Part shown: positions 1 through 9,199 of the stretch, piece by piece
How the letters are laid out: the number at the start of each line of letters is the position of its first letter
How positions within the stretch are numbered: the stretch's first letter is position 1
Notes under the pieces: model-generated
Seen by the model: the letters and a program-made list of their open reading frames with translations, nothing else
Told to the model about the DNA's origin: nothing
The model's database searches: none
Program-made: the position numbers and the translations under genes
Origin: Micavibrio_C sp965231165
Lineage (GTDB): Bacteria; Pseudomonadota; Alphaproteobacteria; Micavibrionales; Micavibrionaceae
Reading direction: 5' to 3'
Assembly: GCA_965231165.1 (NCBI GenBank)
Contig: OZ246421.1
Coordinates: forward strand, 1,798,001 to 1,862,000
DNA length: 64,000 bases

Positions 1-1
1 T

Positions 2-403
2 CTGGCCACCGATATACGGTTCCTGAAGGCCAAGTGCGATGCCGGGGCCGACCGCGCGATCACGCAATTTTTCTTTGAAAACAGCAATTTCCTGCGATTC
101 CGCGATCAGGCCGTCAAGGCGGGCGTCACCGTCAACATCATCCCCGGCGTACTGCCGATCATGAACTACGACAACATGCTGCGCTTTGCCAATAGCTGTC
201 AGGCGCAGGTGCCGGACTGGCTGAAGGCCAAACTGGAGCCGATCAAGAACGACCCGGTTGCCTTTGCCGATGCCACAAACGAATTGCTGTCGCGCCAATG
301 CGAGGACCTCGTTCAGCAGGGCATTACACACCTGCATTTCTACAGCCTCAACCATGACGACCTGCCTTACAAGGCTTGCCAGAAACTGGGGCTTGTGCCT
401 TAA
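2..403 (+). CDS. metF: Methylenetetrahydrofolate reductase, C-terminal part (truncated by window edge)
   Basis: The reading frame is open from base 2 and ends with TAA at 403. It reads as the last ~133 residues of MetF, the FAD enzyme that reduces 5,10-methylene-THF to 5-methyl-THF. Recognisable pieces are the TQFFF strand, the IIPGVLPIMNY stretch, and the terminal THLHFYSLNH segment typical of the TIM-barrel end. metE follows 58 bp downstream on the same strand, so the two genes probably form a methyl-donor/methionine operon. The N-terminus and any regulatory leader lie outside the window. Confidence 0.93.
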   Translation: MATDIRFLKAKCDAGADRAITQFFFENSNFLRFRDQAVKAGVTVNIIPGVLPIMNYDNMLRFANSCQAQVPDWLKAKLEPIKNDPVAFADATNELLSRQCEDLVQQGITHLHFYSLNHDDLPYKACQKLGLVP

Positions 404-461
404 TATTGCCGTGCAATAAGCACGGTTATTAACGGCTCAAGACAGGCAAGGAGCGTTTAGC

Positions 462-2756
462 ATGGTACTCACCTCTTCTCTGGGGTTTCCCCGCGTCGGC
501 GTACAACGTGAACTGAAAAAATCCATTGAAGCATTCTGGAAGGGCAAAGCCCCTGAATCGGAACTGCAGCAGACCGCGCGTGATTTGCGCCTGCGTCACT
601 GGAAACTGCAACAGGATGCGGGCATCAGCCACATCCCGTCCAACGATTTTTCCCTTTATGACCATGTGCTGGATACCTGCGCGCTGATCGGTGCGGTACC
701 GCCGCGTTACAAATGGCAGGGCGGTAATATCGACAGCAAAACCTATTTCGCGATGGCGCGCGGCAATGACAGCGTGACCGCGATGGACATGAGCAAATGG
801 TTTGACACCAATTATCACTATATCGTGCCGGAACTGCAAAAGAGCCAGACCTTCGCGCTTTCGAGCACCAAGCCGTTCGATGAATATAGTGAAGCCAAGG
901 CCGCCGGGATCGAAACACGCCCGGTGCTGGTGGGGCCAATGACATTCCTGATCGTATCCAAGAAAGCCGCCGATTTCACCGATTGCCGCTGCACCTTGGT
1001 GCCGGGCATCGTCGCGGTTTATATCGAAGCCTTAAAGAAACTCGAAGCTCTGGGCGCGCAATGGGTACAGATTGACGAACCTGCGCTGGCACTCGATCTG
1101 GAAGACCGTTACAAGGACGCCTACAAAACCGCGTACAAAATGATCCGTGCTGCCGTGCCTAATCTGAAAATTATGGTGGCAACCTATTTCGACGGGCTGC
1201 GCGATAATACGGAACTGGCCGTCAACCTGCCGGTTAACGGCCTGCATATCGACCTGAAACGCGCACCGGACCAACTGGACGCCGTACTTTCGAAACTGCC
1301 CGCCGATAATATACTGTCGCTCGGTCTGGTCGATGGCCGCAATATCTGGAAGAACAATCTGACCACTTCCCTTGATATCGCCGAGAAAGCCGTGAAGGCA
1401 CTGGGCAAGGACCGTGTGATCGTATCCTCCAGCTGTTCGCTACTGCATACGCCGAACGATCTGGATCAGGAAACCGCGCTTGATCCGCAGATCAAAAACT
1501 GGCTGGCGTTCGCCAAGCAAAAGCTTTCGGAAATTGCGACAATTGCCAAAGGCCTGAATAGTGGTCGTGATGCGATTGTTGCTGAACTGAAAGCCAGCGA
1601 TGCTGTGGCGCAAGACCGCCAGACATCGACGCGCATTCACAATCAGACCGTGAAGGCGGCGATCAAAGCGATAACCCCGGCGATGGCCAATCGCCATAGC
1701 TCGTTCAACGTCCGTCGTGGCAAACAACAGACTGCGCTTAAACTCCCGGCATTCCCGACGACCTCCATCGGTTCCTTCCCGCAGACGGAAGAAATCCGCA
1801 AGGCGCGCGCTGATTTCAAAGCGGGCACGATCAATGAATCCGCTTACGAAACCGCGATGAAGAAGGAAATCGAAGGCGTCGTGCGCTTCCAGGAAAAAAT
1901 CGACATGGATGTTCTGGTTCATGGCGAGGCCGAGCGTAACGACATGGTTGAATATTTCGGCGAACAGCTGCAAGGCTTCACCTTTACCAAAAACGGTTGG
2001 GTGCAATCTTACGGTTCGCGCTGCGTGAAACCGCCGATCATTTTCGGCGACGTCTCGCGCCCAACGCCGATGACGGTGAAGTGGAGCCAGTATGCGCAAT
2101 CACTGACAAAGCTGCCGATGAAAGGCATGCTGACCGGGCCGATTACGATTCTGCAATGGTCGTTCGTACGCGACGACCAGCCGCGTTCAGAAACCGCCCG
2201 CCAGATCGCCCTCGCCATCCGTGATGAAGTAACCGACCTTGAAAAGGCCGGAATCAACATCATCCAGATCGACGAGCCGGCAATCCGCGAAGGCCTGCCG
2301 CTACGCCGCGCCGACTGGAAAGCCTATCTCGCATGGGCGGTGGAGGCCTTCAAGCTGTCATCATGCAGCGTGAAAGACGAAACCCAGATCCACACCCATA
2401 TGTGCTATTCGGAATTCAATGACATCATTGATTCTGTCGGCGCAATGGATGCTGATGTGATTTCGATCGAGACATCGCGTTCGCAGATGGAATTGCTGGA
2501 GGCGTTCGTGTCCTACAAATACCCGAACGAGATCGGCCCCGGCGTGTGGGACATCCATTCCCCACGTGTGCCGTCCGCAGATGAAATGGCAGGCCTGCTG
2601 GAAAAGGCTGAGAAAGTCATTCCGGCGGACCAGTTGTGGGTCAATCCCGATTGCGGCCTGAAAACACGCGGCTGGGCGGAAGTCGAACCGTCACTGGTCA
2701 ATCTGGTGAAAGCGGCAAAGACGCTGCGTGAGAAACGTAAAAAAGCGGCGGCCTAG
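462..2756 (+). CDS. metE: Cobalamin-independent methionine synthase
   Basis: A 764-residue protein, full length for MetE, which transfers a methyl group from 5-methyl-THF-polyglutamate to homocysteine in the cytoplasm. The four zinc ligands known from the family are visible: His646 and Cys648 in HTHMC, Glu670 in SIETS, and Cys731 in NPDCGLK. The N-terminal barrel starts with the usual LGFPRVG motif. The ATG is preceded by AAGGAG about 8 bases upstream. It follows metF and supplies the acceptor step for its product. A strong terminator lies ~35 bp after the stop. No riboswitch is visible in the short metF-metE gap; control would sit upstream of metF. Confidence 0.97.
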   Translation: MVLTSSLGFPRVGVQRELKKSIEAFWKGKAPESELQQTARDLRLRHWKLQQDAGISHIPSNDFSLYDHVLDTCALIGAVPPRYKWQGGNIDSKTYFAMARGNDSVTAMDMSKWFDTNYHYIVPELQKSQTFALSSTKPFDEYSEAKAAGIETRPVLVGPMTFLIVSKKAADFTDCRCTLVPGIVAVYIEALKKLEALGAQWVQIDEPALALDLEDRYKDAYKTAYKMIRAAVPNLKIMVATYFDGLRDNTELAVNLPVNGLHIDLKRAPDQLDAVLSKLPADNILSLGLVDGRNIWKNNLTTSLDIAEKAVKALGKDRVIVSSSCSLLHTPNDLDQETALDPQIKNWLAFAKQKLSEIATIAKGLNSGRDAIVAELKASDAVAQDRQTSTRIHNQTVKAAIKAITPAMANRHSSFNVRRGKQQTALKLPAFPTTSIGSFPQTEEIRKARADFKAGTINESAYETAMKKEIEGVVRFQEKIDMDVLVHGEAERNDMVEYFGEQLQGFTFTKNGWVQSYGSRCVKPPIIFGDVSRPTPMTVKWSQYAQSLTKLPMKGMLTGPITILQWSFVRDDQPRSETARQIALAIRDEVTDLEKAGINIIQIDEPAIREGLPLRRADWKAYLAWAVEAFKLSSCSVKDETQIHTHMCYSEFNDIIDSVGAMDADVISIETSRSQMELLEAFVSYKYPNEIGPGVWDIHSPRVPSADEMAGLLEKAEKVIPADQLWVNPDCGLKTRGWAEVEPSLVNLVKAAKTLREKRKKAAA

Positions 2757-2776
2757 AGGCCGCCTGCCTTAAAATA

Positions 2777-3475
2777 TCAAAGCGCAGGAGTCCCCGGTCG
2801 CGCAGGCGCCGGGGATTTTTTCATTTCAGAAACCGGCCCCATCTGATGCAAGCGTTCCTGAATTTTATCGAAATCCGTTTTCAGGGACGCTGAAGGCGTG
2901 GTGTAGCACAATGCGTTGGCGAAGACCGGCTGGAAAGCGCCGTTCTCATCTTTACGGAACAAGATGCCGTCAACATCACGGTCAAGGAAAAGGCTGTCGC
3001 CCTTACCCCCCAGCGTGTCGAATGATTCACGCGCGCAATTGACTAACGCATGCAGCGCTTCGATTAATTTTTGATCCTTGGCGAATTCCTGATGAACGGC
3101 ACCGTGAATCATATCGCCGAATGCAAATGAAGATATCGCGCGCGCCATACCGAACAGAACGTGATTTTCATCTTCTTCGGCCAACTCTTCCAGAGAAACC
3201 AGTTTTTCCATGATACTGACATGAACACGGTCATTGATGATCGCATGTTCGTAAACTTTGGGAAGATACGGGTTATCGACATTCCTCTGGAAATAATTGC
3301 ATGCCAGTGCGGATGTTGAAGGCGTCATCGATACGCGTACAACCTTGTCGCTGCCTGACTGATGAAAGACGGTGCAAAGACTGCCACGGCGGAGAATTTC
3401 ATAACCTTCGCCTTTCAGCTTGCGGCAAATATCGTCGCGGTGAAGGCCTTCAAAACTTTTAAGATCGGGGATCAT
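2777..3475 (-). CDS. Protein-kinase-like fold protein, probably catalytically degenerate
   Basis: A 232-residue protein counted from the ATG at 3475; an in-frame TTG ten codons earlier (3505) is possible. I cannot name the family. The layout resembles small kinase-like proteins: a glycine-loop-like RRGSLCTVF, then KVVRVS where the usual ATP-binding lysine appears as Arg47, then NPYLPKVYE and an MEKL hinge-like segment. The catalytic-loop equivalent reads DRDVDGILFR, keeping an Asp (167) but with Gly where Asn is expected. The following VFANAL lacks the metal-binding Asp. If the comparison is right this is a pseudokinase. The gene stands alone, convergent with metE, whose terminator encodes its last residues. 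Function unknown. Confidence 0.7.
   Translation of the reverse strand: MIPDLKSFEGLHRDDICRKLKGEGYEILRRGSLCTVFHQSGSDKVVRVSMTPSTSALACNYFQRNVDNPYLPKVYEHAIINDRVHVSIMEKLVSLEELAEEDENHVLFGMARAISSFAFGDMIHGAVHQEFAKDQKLIEALHALVNCARESFDTLGGKGDSLFLDRDVDGILFRKDENGAFQPVFANALCYTTPSASLKTDFDKIQERLHQMGPVSEMKKSPAPARPGTPAL
2791..2821 (+). terminator. Intrinsic terminator after metE, inside the convergent gene's coding end
   Basis: TCCCCGG (2791-2797) pairs with CCGGGGA (2809-2815) and is followed by six T on the + strand. It fits termination of metFE transcripts. It overlaps the last codons of the gene on the opposite strand (stop at 2777). A second stem, GGCGGCC/GGCCGCC, surrounds the metE stop codon at 2747-2764. 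Confidence 0.75.
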
Positions 3476-3568
3476 CCCATTGTACTCACGTTGTTTTACG
3501 CTCAATCATCATACGCAGATAGCGCTTAAAAAGCTCCTACCAGCGGAATTTGTCAAGAATGAGATATT

Positions 3569-4912
3569 TTATTCAGTAAAATCAACAGGATACTGTTCTT
3601 CTGGCGGCAGGCTGGATTGCGTCCGCACCAGCACAGCGGCGAAAAAACCATCCGTATCATGACGATACGGCGTCAGGCGCATATAGGGTTTGCTGGGGGC
3701 ATCGCCATCTTCCCAGACCTGGTCCAGCGACAGCACTTCAAATTCCGGATGATTGACGAGGAATTTTTCGATCTGCATTTCGTTTTCATCGGGCAGCAGG
3801 GAACAGGTCGCATAGACCAGCTTGCCGCCCAGTTTTACCGCCTTGGTCACACGGTCGAGAATATCGGCCTGTGTGGCGATCAGTTCATCAAGACCGGGAC
3901 CGTAATTGCGCCAGCGCATATCCGGATTGCGGCGCCATGTACCGGTGCCACTACAGGGCACATCGACCAGCACGACATCGAAGCTTTCTTTCTGACGGCG
4001 CAGCCATTTGCGGTTTTTCTCATCACTGAGCGCGCGCACTTCAATAATATCGGCCACACCGGCACGGCGGAAACGCGGGCGGGCTTTTTCAAGGCGGCCC
4101 TCGGCAATATCCATGGCGACGATGCGGCCCTTGTTCTTCATCGCGGCGGCGAGCGCCAGCGTTTTGCCCCCGGCACCGGCGCAATAATCAAGCACCTGCA
4201 TGCCCGGCTGCACACCTGTAACATAGGCGATCAGTTGCGAGCCCTCATCCTGAATTTCAATCATGCCGTCGCGGAAAACCTTGCTTTCCGAGAGGTAGGC
4301 CTTGCCACGGCAGCGCAAGCCCCACGGCGATAATCTGGTAGGATCGGTTTCGATACCGTCGGCAGCTAAGGCCTTGCCCGCGTTTTCACGGTCGATCTGA
4401 CGTGTGTTCACGCGCAGGTCGAGCGGCGCGGTGCCGAGCATTGCCGACATTTCAGCCTTAAAATCTTTACCGAAGAAACCGCGTAAACGGGATTCCCATT
4501 GCGGCGGGCATTCGACGCGTTCGGTTTCAGGAACAATTTCAGAATCAAGTTTTTTGCCGGAGAGTTTTTCGATCAGTTCTTTTTCATCATCCTGCAAAGG
4601 ATCGGGCGCGTATTTGCTGCCGTCGAAAAGTTTGTCGATAGCGTTCAGGCCTTCGCCTTCGGCCAGCACCATCCAGGCGATCATGCGGTTGCGGGCGGTG
4701 TCGGCTGTGCCAACATGAGCCAGCCACCAGCCCAGACGCGCCCGGGCGCGTTCGACGGCATAGGTGCGTTCGACGATGGCCGCGCGGTCCTTGGAGCCAA
4801 TATACTTGCGGTGGCGCATGTAATCGCCGACGGTCGAATCCATCGGAATCCGGCTGGCCCCGGTCTTTTCCAGAAGTTCTACGGCGGTTTGTATGCGAGC
4901 TGATGGTAACAT
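3569..4912 (-). CDS. rsmB: RsmB/NOP2-family rRNA (cytosine-C5) methyltransferase
   Basis: A 447-residue SAM-dependent RNA m5C methyltransferase. The SAM-binding loop DYCAGAGGK is at ~242-250. The two conserved cysteines of the family are in DVPCSGTGT (Cys320) and YATCS (Cys370), the pair used for release and catalysis. The N-terminal ~150 residues resemble the NusB-like RNA-binding part of this family. The ATG at 4912 (MLPSARIQ) was chosen because family members usually begin this way; the frame is open to 5038, but that would overlap the divergent gene. Target probably 16S rRNA; exact position not decidable from sequence, so the symbol is tentative. Confidence 0.88.
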   Translation of the reverse strand: MLPSARIQTAVELLEKTGASRIPMDSTVGDYMRHRKYIGSKDRAAIVERTYAVERARARLGWWLAHVGTADTARNRMIAWMVLAEGEGLNAIDKLFDGSKYAPDPLQDDEKELIEKLSGKKLDSEIVPETERVECPPQWESRLRGFFGKDFKAEMSAMLGTAPLDLRVNTRQIDRENAGKALAADGIETDPTRLSPWGLRCRGKAYLSESKVFRDGMIEIQDEGSQLIAYVTGVQPGMQVLDYCAGAGGKTLALAAAMKNKGRIVAMDIAEGRLEKARPRFRRAGVADIIEVRALSDEKNRKWLRRQKESFDVVLVDVPCSGTGTWRRNPDMRWRNYGPGLDELIATQADILDRVTKAVKLGGKLVYATCSLLPDENEMQIEKFLVNHPEFEVLSLDQVWEDGDAPSKPYMRLTPYRHDTDGFFAAVLVRTQSSLPPEEQYPVDFTE

Positions 4913-4982
4913 GGGGGCGTTTATAACAGGGTTGCCGCTACGATGCCACTGTTCTAGATCAGTAGGATAGGAGTTCAAAACC

Positions 4983-6047
4983 ATGCCCACCCTGTTCGAT
5001 CCGATCAAAGCCGGGGCTTTAAGCCTGAAAAACCGCATCTGGATGGCCCCGCTGACGCGTTCCCGCGCCGGGGAGAGCCGGGTTCCGAACGCGCTGATGG
5101 CGGAATATTACGGCCAGCGGGCCAGCGCCGGGCTGATTATCAGCGAGGCCACCGCTATTTCACGGATAGGGTATGGCTGGAAAGATTCACCCGGTAGCTA
5201 TACCGACGAACAGGAAGAAGCGTGGAAAGCCGTGACCCATGCTGTACACACACAGGGCGGGAAAATCGTTTTGCAGCTATGGCATATGGGCCGCCTCTCC
5301 CACCCTGATTTCTTGGAAGGGGATTTGCCGGTATCGGCATCCGCGATTGCCGCCGAGGGTTTTGCCCGTTCGCTTGAAGGGAACGTACCCTATGTCACGC
5401 CGCGTCCGCTGACCAAGGACGAGATCAAGCTGACCATTCAGGATTATGTGAGCGCGGCCCAACGCGCAATGCGCGCCGGATTTGACGGGGTGGAAATTCA
5501 CGGCGCGAACGGCTATCTGATCGACCAGTTCCTGCGCGATGGCTCAAACGTGCGCAGCGACGAATATGGCGGACCGATTGCCAACCGTGTGCGCTTCCTG
5601 CTGGAGGTGACGGAAGCGGTGACATCCGCTGTCGGTGCCGACCGCACCGGATTGCGCCTGTCGCCGATGAACGGCTATCAGAGCATGCATGACAGCACCC
5701 TCGAAGCCCTGTTTACCCATGCGGCGGAAGAGCTAAACCGTTTTCATCTGGCTTTTCTGCATGTGCGGGAAACATCCAATAAGCCGCTGGTTGTAACACC
5801 CGCGATGCGCAAGGTCTATGAAGGCGTCATGGTAGGCAACGACGCCTACGATTTCGAGAAAGCACAAAAAGTACTGGAAGACGGCATTCTCGACGCGGTG
5901 GCGTTCGGTACACCGTTCATTGCCAATCCCGACCTGCCTGCGCGTTTCGCCGCCCATGCGCCGCTGAACCCACCCTATCCGGAATCATTCTATAAGGGCG
6001 GCGCGGAGGGTTATACCGATTATCCGTTTATGGAGATGGTGGCTTAA
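4983..6047 (+). CDS. Old yellow enzyme family NAD(P)H:flavin oxidoreductase (NemA-like)
   Basis: A 354-residue FMN-dependent TIM-barrel enzyme that reduces activated C=C bonds (enones, maleimides, nitro compounds) with NAD(P)H. The start LFDPIKAGALSLKNRIWMAPLTR is the classical FMN-barrel opening. The substrate-binding pair and proton donor of the family are present as His173, Asn176 and Tyr178 in HGANGYL. GGPIANRVRF follows. A good ribosome site AGGAG lies just before the ATG. It diverges from the RsmB-like gene by ~70 bp and its stop overlaps the convergent GNAT stop by 4 bp. Confidence 0.94.
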   Translation: MPTLFDPIKAGALSLKNRIWMAPLTRSRAGESRVPNALMAEYYGQRASAGLIISEATAISRIGYGWKDSPGSYTDEQEEAWKAVTHAVHTQGGKIVLQLWHMGRLSHPDFLEGDLPVSASAIAAEGFARSLEGNVPYVTPRPLTKDEIKLTIQDYVSAAQRAMRAGFDGVEIHGANGYLIDQFLRDGSNVRSDEYGGPIANRVRFLLEVTEAVTSAVGADRTGLRLSPMNGYQSMHDSTLEALFTHAAEELNRFHLAFLHVRETSNKPLVVTPAMRKVYEGVMVGNDAYDFEKAQKVLEDGILDAVAFGTPFIANPDLPARFAAHAPLNPPYPESFYKGGAEGYTDYPFMEMVA

Positions 6048-6583
6048 ATAACTGACGTATCCCGCCAGCCATAGCAGACGTCTGTGAGTTTCTGGTTGCC
6101 GATGGTGACGTCTTTTTTGCCGCAGCGCTGGCCGCCCAAAGCCTTATAGAAAGCGTTGCCGCGCGCGTTCTTTTCCAGCACCCACAGGCACATTGATTTG
6201 TGTTTTCGCTCTTTCAGACGGGCAGCCGCTGCGCGCATCAGTTGCTTGCCCAGACCCTGCCGCCAGTAAGCAGGCAAGATATAGATCGCAAGAATTTCGG
6301 ACGTATAAAGCGGGCGCACCGGCGACATGCCGGGCGGCGGCGTCATCAGGCGGTTGAAGGAAATAAACCCGGCAGAGTTGCCCGCGGCGTCATGCGCGAT
6401 TAATGCTTCGGTGCCCTCGGACAGCCATTTGACCCAGTCGGCAGCGCGTTTGTCTTTATCGAGCGCGTCCAGAAAGGATTGATCGACCAAACCTGCATAA
6501 CTTGCGCGCCATCCCTCGATGTGAGTAGTGGCAAGATCATGAGCATCTTCCGGTGTGCAGGGTCTGATATTCAGCATTGTCAT
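6044..6583 (-). CDS. GNAT family N-acetyltransferase
   Basis: A 179-residue single-domain GNAT enzyme that would move an acetyl group from acetyl-CoA to an unknown amine. The N-terminal NIRPCTPEDA strand is typical, and the acetyl-CoA pyrophosphate loop is seen in WRQGLGKQLM, followed by LWVLEKNARGNAFYKALGG, the usual beta5/alpha4 signature. The start is MTMLNIRP at 6583, or two codons later at 6577. The frame is open further upstream, but that would run into the divergent small gene at 6639. Substrate unknown. Confidence 0.87.
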   Translation of the reverse strand: MTMLNIRPCTPEDAHDLATTHIEGWRASYAGLVDQSFLDALDKDKRAADWVKWLSEGTEALIAHDAAGNSAGFISFNRLMTPPPGMSPVRPLYTSEILAIYILPAYWRQGLGKQLMRAAAARLKERKHKSMCLWVLEKNARGNAFYKALGGQRCGKKDVTIGNQKLTDVCYGWRDTSVI

Positions 6584-6638
6584 TTGGCGGTTTGTGTTTA
6601 GGCTTGCGGTAAGTTTCAACATCATAAGGATTTTCATC

Positions 6639-6830
6639 ATGAACTCAAACAAAACGATGCTGGTTCTGGTCGTACTGCTGCTCGGTGCCATTCTGGCCGT
6701 GCTTGTCTATCAGGGCAACAGACCAAGAACCACGGGCGAGAAAATCGAAGACGCCGTCAACAGCGCCGCCGATGATATCGGCGATGCGGTTGAAGAAGTC
6801 GGCGAAGATATTCAGGATTCTACCCGGTAA
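6639..6830 (+). CDS. Small membrane-anchored protein with acidic amphipathic tail
   Basis: A 63-residue protein. Residues ~7-25 form one hydrophobic membrane segment (MLVLVVLLLGAILAVLVY), followed by a short basic stretch and an acidic tail with a repeating pattern of the type EKIEDAVNSAADDIGDAVEE, which would form an amphipathic helix. An AAGGA ribosome site sits 8 bases before the ATG. Similar one-helix proteins with such tails are common in Alphaproteobacteria, with no assigned role. It ends 3 bp before the convergent guaB stop. The sequence supports a real gene; function not inferred. Confidence 0.75.
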   Translation: MNSNKTMLVLVVLLLGAILAVLVYQGNRPRTTGEKIEDAVNSAADDIGDAVEEVGEDIQDSTR

Positions 6831-6833
6831 TAT

Positions 6834-8315
6834 TTATTCGCTGGCGCGGTAATTCGGTGCTTCCTGCGTGATGGTCACGTCATGGACGTGGCTTTCACGG
6901 AAGCCCGCCGAGGTCATGCGCAAAAATTCGGCGTTGGCCTTCATATCGGCAATGGTCGCATTACCGGTATAACCCATAGAGGCGCGCAGGCCGCCCACCA
7001 TCTGGTGAATCACATTGCCGACCGGGCCTTTGTAAGGTACACGGCCTTCGATCCCTTCGGGCACCAGTTTCTGCGCGGATTTCACCGCACCCTGGAAATA
7101 ACGGTCGGCGGAACCGCGTACCATCGCGCCTACCGAGCCCATACCGCGATAGGTTTTGTAGGAACGGCCCTGATAGAGCACAACTTCGCCGGGGGCTTCG
7201 TCGGTGCCCGCGAACAGGCTGCCGAGCATCACGCAATCGGCACCGGCGGCAATCGCCTTGGCCAGATCGCCGGAATATTTAATCCCGCCATCGGCGATGA
7301 CGGGCGTACCGGATTTGGCGCAGGCTTCGGCCACATCCATGATCGCGGTCAGTTGGGGTACGCCAACTCCGGCAACCACGCGGGTGGTGCAGATGGAACC
7401 AGGGCCGATGCCGACCTTGACCGCATCAGCGCCGGCATCAATCAAGGCGCGAGCGGCATCGCCTGTAGCAATGTTACCAGCAATGATTTGCAGATTATTG
7501 GTGCGGAGTTTACGGATACGGTCAACCGTTTCCAGCACGTTTTTTGAATGGCCGTGCGCGGTATCGACGACGACGACATCAAGACCTGCCTCGATCATCG
7601 CCTCAACCCGTTCGACGCCGGTATTGCCTGTGCCGACAGCGGCACCGACCATCAGGCGGCCTTGCATGTCCTTGCTGGCTTGCGGGTAAAGCGTGGATTT
7701 TTCAATGTCTTTGACGGTAATCAGGCCAATACAACGGTCAGCTTCATCGACCACCAGCAGTTTTTCAATGCGGTGTTTGTGCAGCAGGCGACGGGCTTCG
7801 TCTTTGCTCGCGCCGTTTACGACCTTGATCAGATTTTGTGAGGTCATCAGTTCGCGCACGGGGGTTTCTTCGTTATCAGCGAAACGCACATCGCGGTTGG
7901 TCAGGATACCGACGAGTTTGCCGTTGCTTTCCGCCACGGGGATTCCAGAGATGCGGTAATGTTTCATCAGCGCGAAGGCATCGGCCAGCGTGGCATCGGG
8001 TTCGATGGTGATCGGGTTCACCACCATGCCGGATTCAAAGCGTTTGACCATACGCACCAGATCGGCCTGCTGTTCCGGTTCCATGTTGCGGTGGAGAATG
8101 CCCAGACCGCCCGCCTGCGCCATGGCGATGGCCATGTCGGATTCGGTGACTGTGTCCATCGCGGCGGAGAGCAACGGGATATTGAGCGCGATTGATTTTG
8201 TAAGCCGGGTTTTTGTGTCAGCGTCCGCCGGATGAATTTCAGAGGCCGCAGGCACCAGCAGCACGTCATCGAAAGTCAGGCCTTCACGGATGGGGGCGGA
8301 TTTTATCTTGAACAT
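6834..8315 (-). CDS. guaB: Inosine-5'-monophosphate dehydrogenase
   Basis: A 493-residue IMPDH that oxidises IMP to XMP with NAD+, the committed step of GMP synthesis. The TIM barrel is interrupted by two CBS domains (~residues 95-210). The catalytic Cys309 sits in GPGSICTTR, and the flap region shows YRGMGSVGAM. The ATG at 8315 is preferred because AAGGAG lies 7 bases upstream; a TTG two codons earlier is less likely. The gene stands alone, without the guaA often found beside it. Confidence 0.97.
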   Translation of the reverse strand: MFKIKSAPIREGLTFDDVLLVPAASEIHPADADTKTRLTKSIALNIPLLSAAMDTVTESDMAIAMAQAGGLGILHRNMEPEQQADLVRMVKRFESGMVVNPITIEPDATLADAFALMKHYRISGIPVAESNGKLVGILTNRDVRFADNEETPVRELMTSQNLIKVVNGASKDEARRLLHKHRIEKLLVVDEADRCIGLITVKDIEKSTLYPQASKDMQGRLMVGAAVGTGNTGVERVEAMIEAGLDVVVVDTAHGHSKNVLETVDRIRKLRTNNLQIIAGNIATGDAARALIDAGADAVKVGIGPGSICTTRVVAGVGVPQLTAIMDVAEACAKSGTPVIADGGIKYSGDLAKAIAAGADCVMLGSLFAGTDEAPGEVVLYQGRSYKTYRGMGSVGAMVRGSADRYFQGAVKSAQKLVPEGIEGRVPYKGPVGNVIHQMVGGLRASMGYTGNATIADMKANAEFLRMTSAGFRESHVHDVTITQEAPNYRASE

Positions 8316-8494
8316 GTGCAAACTCCTTTGCGCGGCATAGAGGGAATTTGCAGAGAGTTAATAAGACGAAGCCCGCATCCTGTAAAGGATTTTCGGGATT
8401 ACTACCCCTCAGACAGACATTTTCTTGACAAGGGATGGGCATTTCCTTTTATCTGGGTAATTAATTACATAATAAAAATGGGAGATTTAAAGTC

Positions 8495-9193
8495 TTGGAC
8501 GACCATTCGAATATTACCGATATCAACAAATTCCGCCGTGATTTTCCGCAGAAGGCAAATCAGGCACCCTCCGGGACGCTACCAGCTTTTCAGAAGTTCC
8601 TCGACACGGCCAACAGCGTAGAACCGATGGCGGCGGCGGAGCTCAGCCAAAGCATCAAATACATAGTGATCGACATGAATGCCGATCTGGCAACCAGAGA
8701 AAAGCAAAGCCCGGGCCAAGCGGCACCGCCAAATTGGGCCAACCTAGCTATTCTCGCACCCGTCACGACCGCAGATTGGAACGTCATTATTGAGTCATAT
8801 CTTCATCACATGACGACGAACGATCCGGAAAAATTTCAGGAAATCTCCGACATGGCGCAACAGAAATTTCCGGAAATTTTCGCGAGCCTGCGGGCGCAAG
8901 GCTTTAGCGGGCCGGAATGCCAGCAACGAAGCTATCACGCCGCCCTGCATGACGTCGCATCAAATGATTTGCTGGAACAGATTATTCCCCTGAACGCCCT
9001 GGCTGATATGATGGCGGCAAAGATGCCTGATGTAGACGTCGATATGGATGCCGTTATGGACGATAACGATGAATACGTGTGTTTCGCCGTATGCCTTGAC
9101 GTGAAGGAGGGGCAGGATTTACGCACTCATCTGCGCGCATTTCTGCATGATCTGGAAACGCCCGCCAATGTTATGACGCTGCGGCCCGTGTAA
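8495..9193 (+). CDS. Hypothetical acidic protein
   Basis: A 232-residue soluble protein that I do not recognise. The start is TTG at 8495 with GGGAGA nine bases upstream; no closer ATG in frame gives the full N-terminus. There is no signal peptide or membrane segment. The C-terminal third is strongly acidic (DVDVDMDAVMDDNDEY), then FAVCLDVKEGQDLRTHLRAFLHDLE. Proline/alanine-rich and glutamine-rich stretches separate helical parts. It lies between guaB and rlmE, convergent with rlmE (6 bp between stops), with no functional hint from neighbours. Confidence 0.68.
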   Translation: MDDHSNITDINKFRRDFPQKANQAPSGTLPAFQKFLDTANSVEPMAAAELSQSIKYIVIDMNADLATREKQSPGQAAPPNWANLAILAPVTTADWNVIIESYLHHMTTNDPEKFQEISDMAQQKFPEIFASLRAQGFSGPECQQRSYHAALHDVASNDLLEQIIPLNALADMMAAKMPDVDVDMDAVMDDNDEYVCFAVCLDVKEGQDLRTHLRAFLHDLETPANVMTLRPV

Positions 9194-9199
9194 AATCAG

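Noticed and set aside
4913..5038. N-terminal extension of the RsmB-like protein
   Set aside because: The frame is open but would overlap the divergent oxidoreductase gene; family members start at MLPSARIQ (4912).
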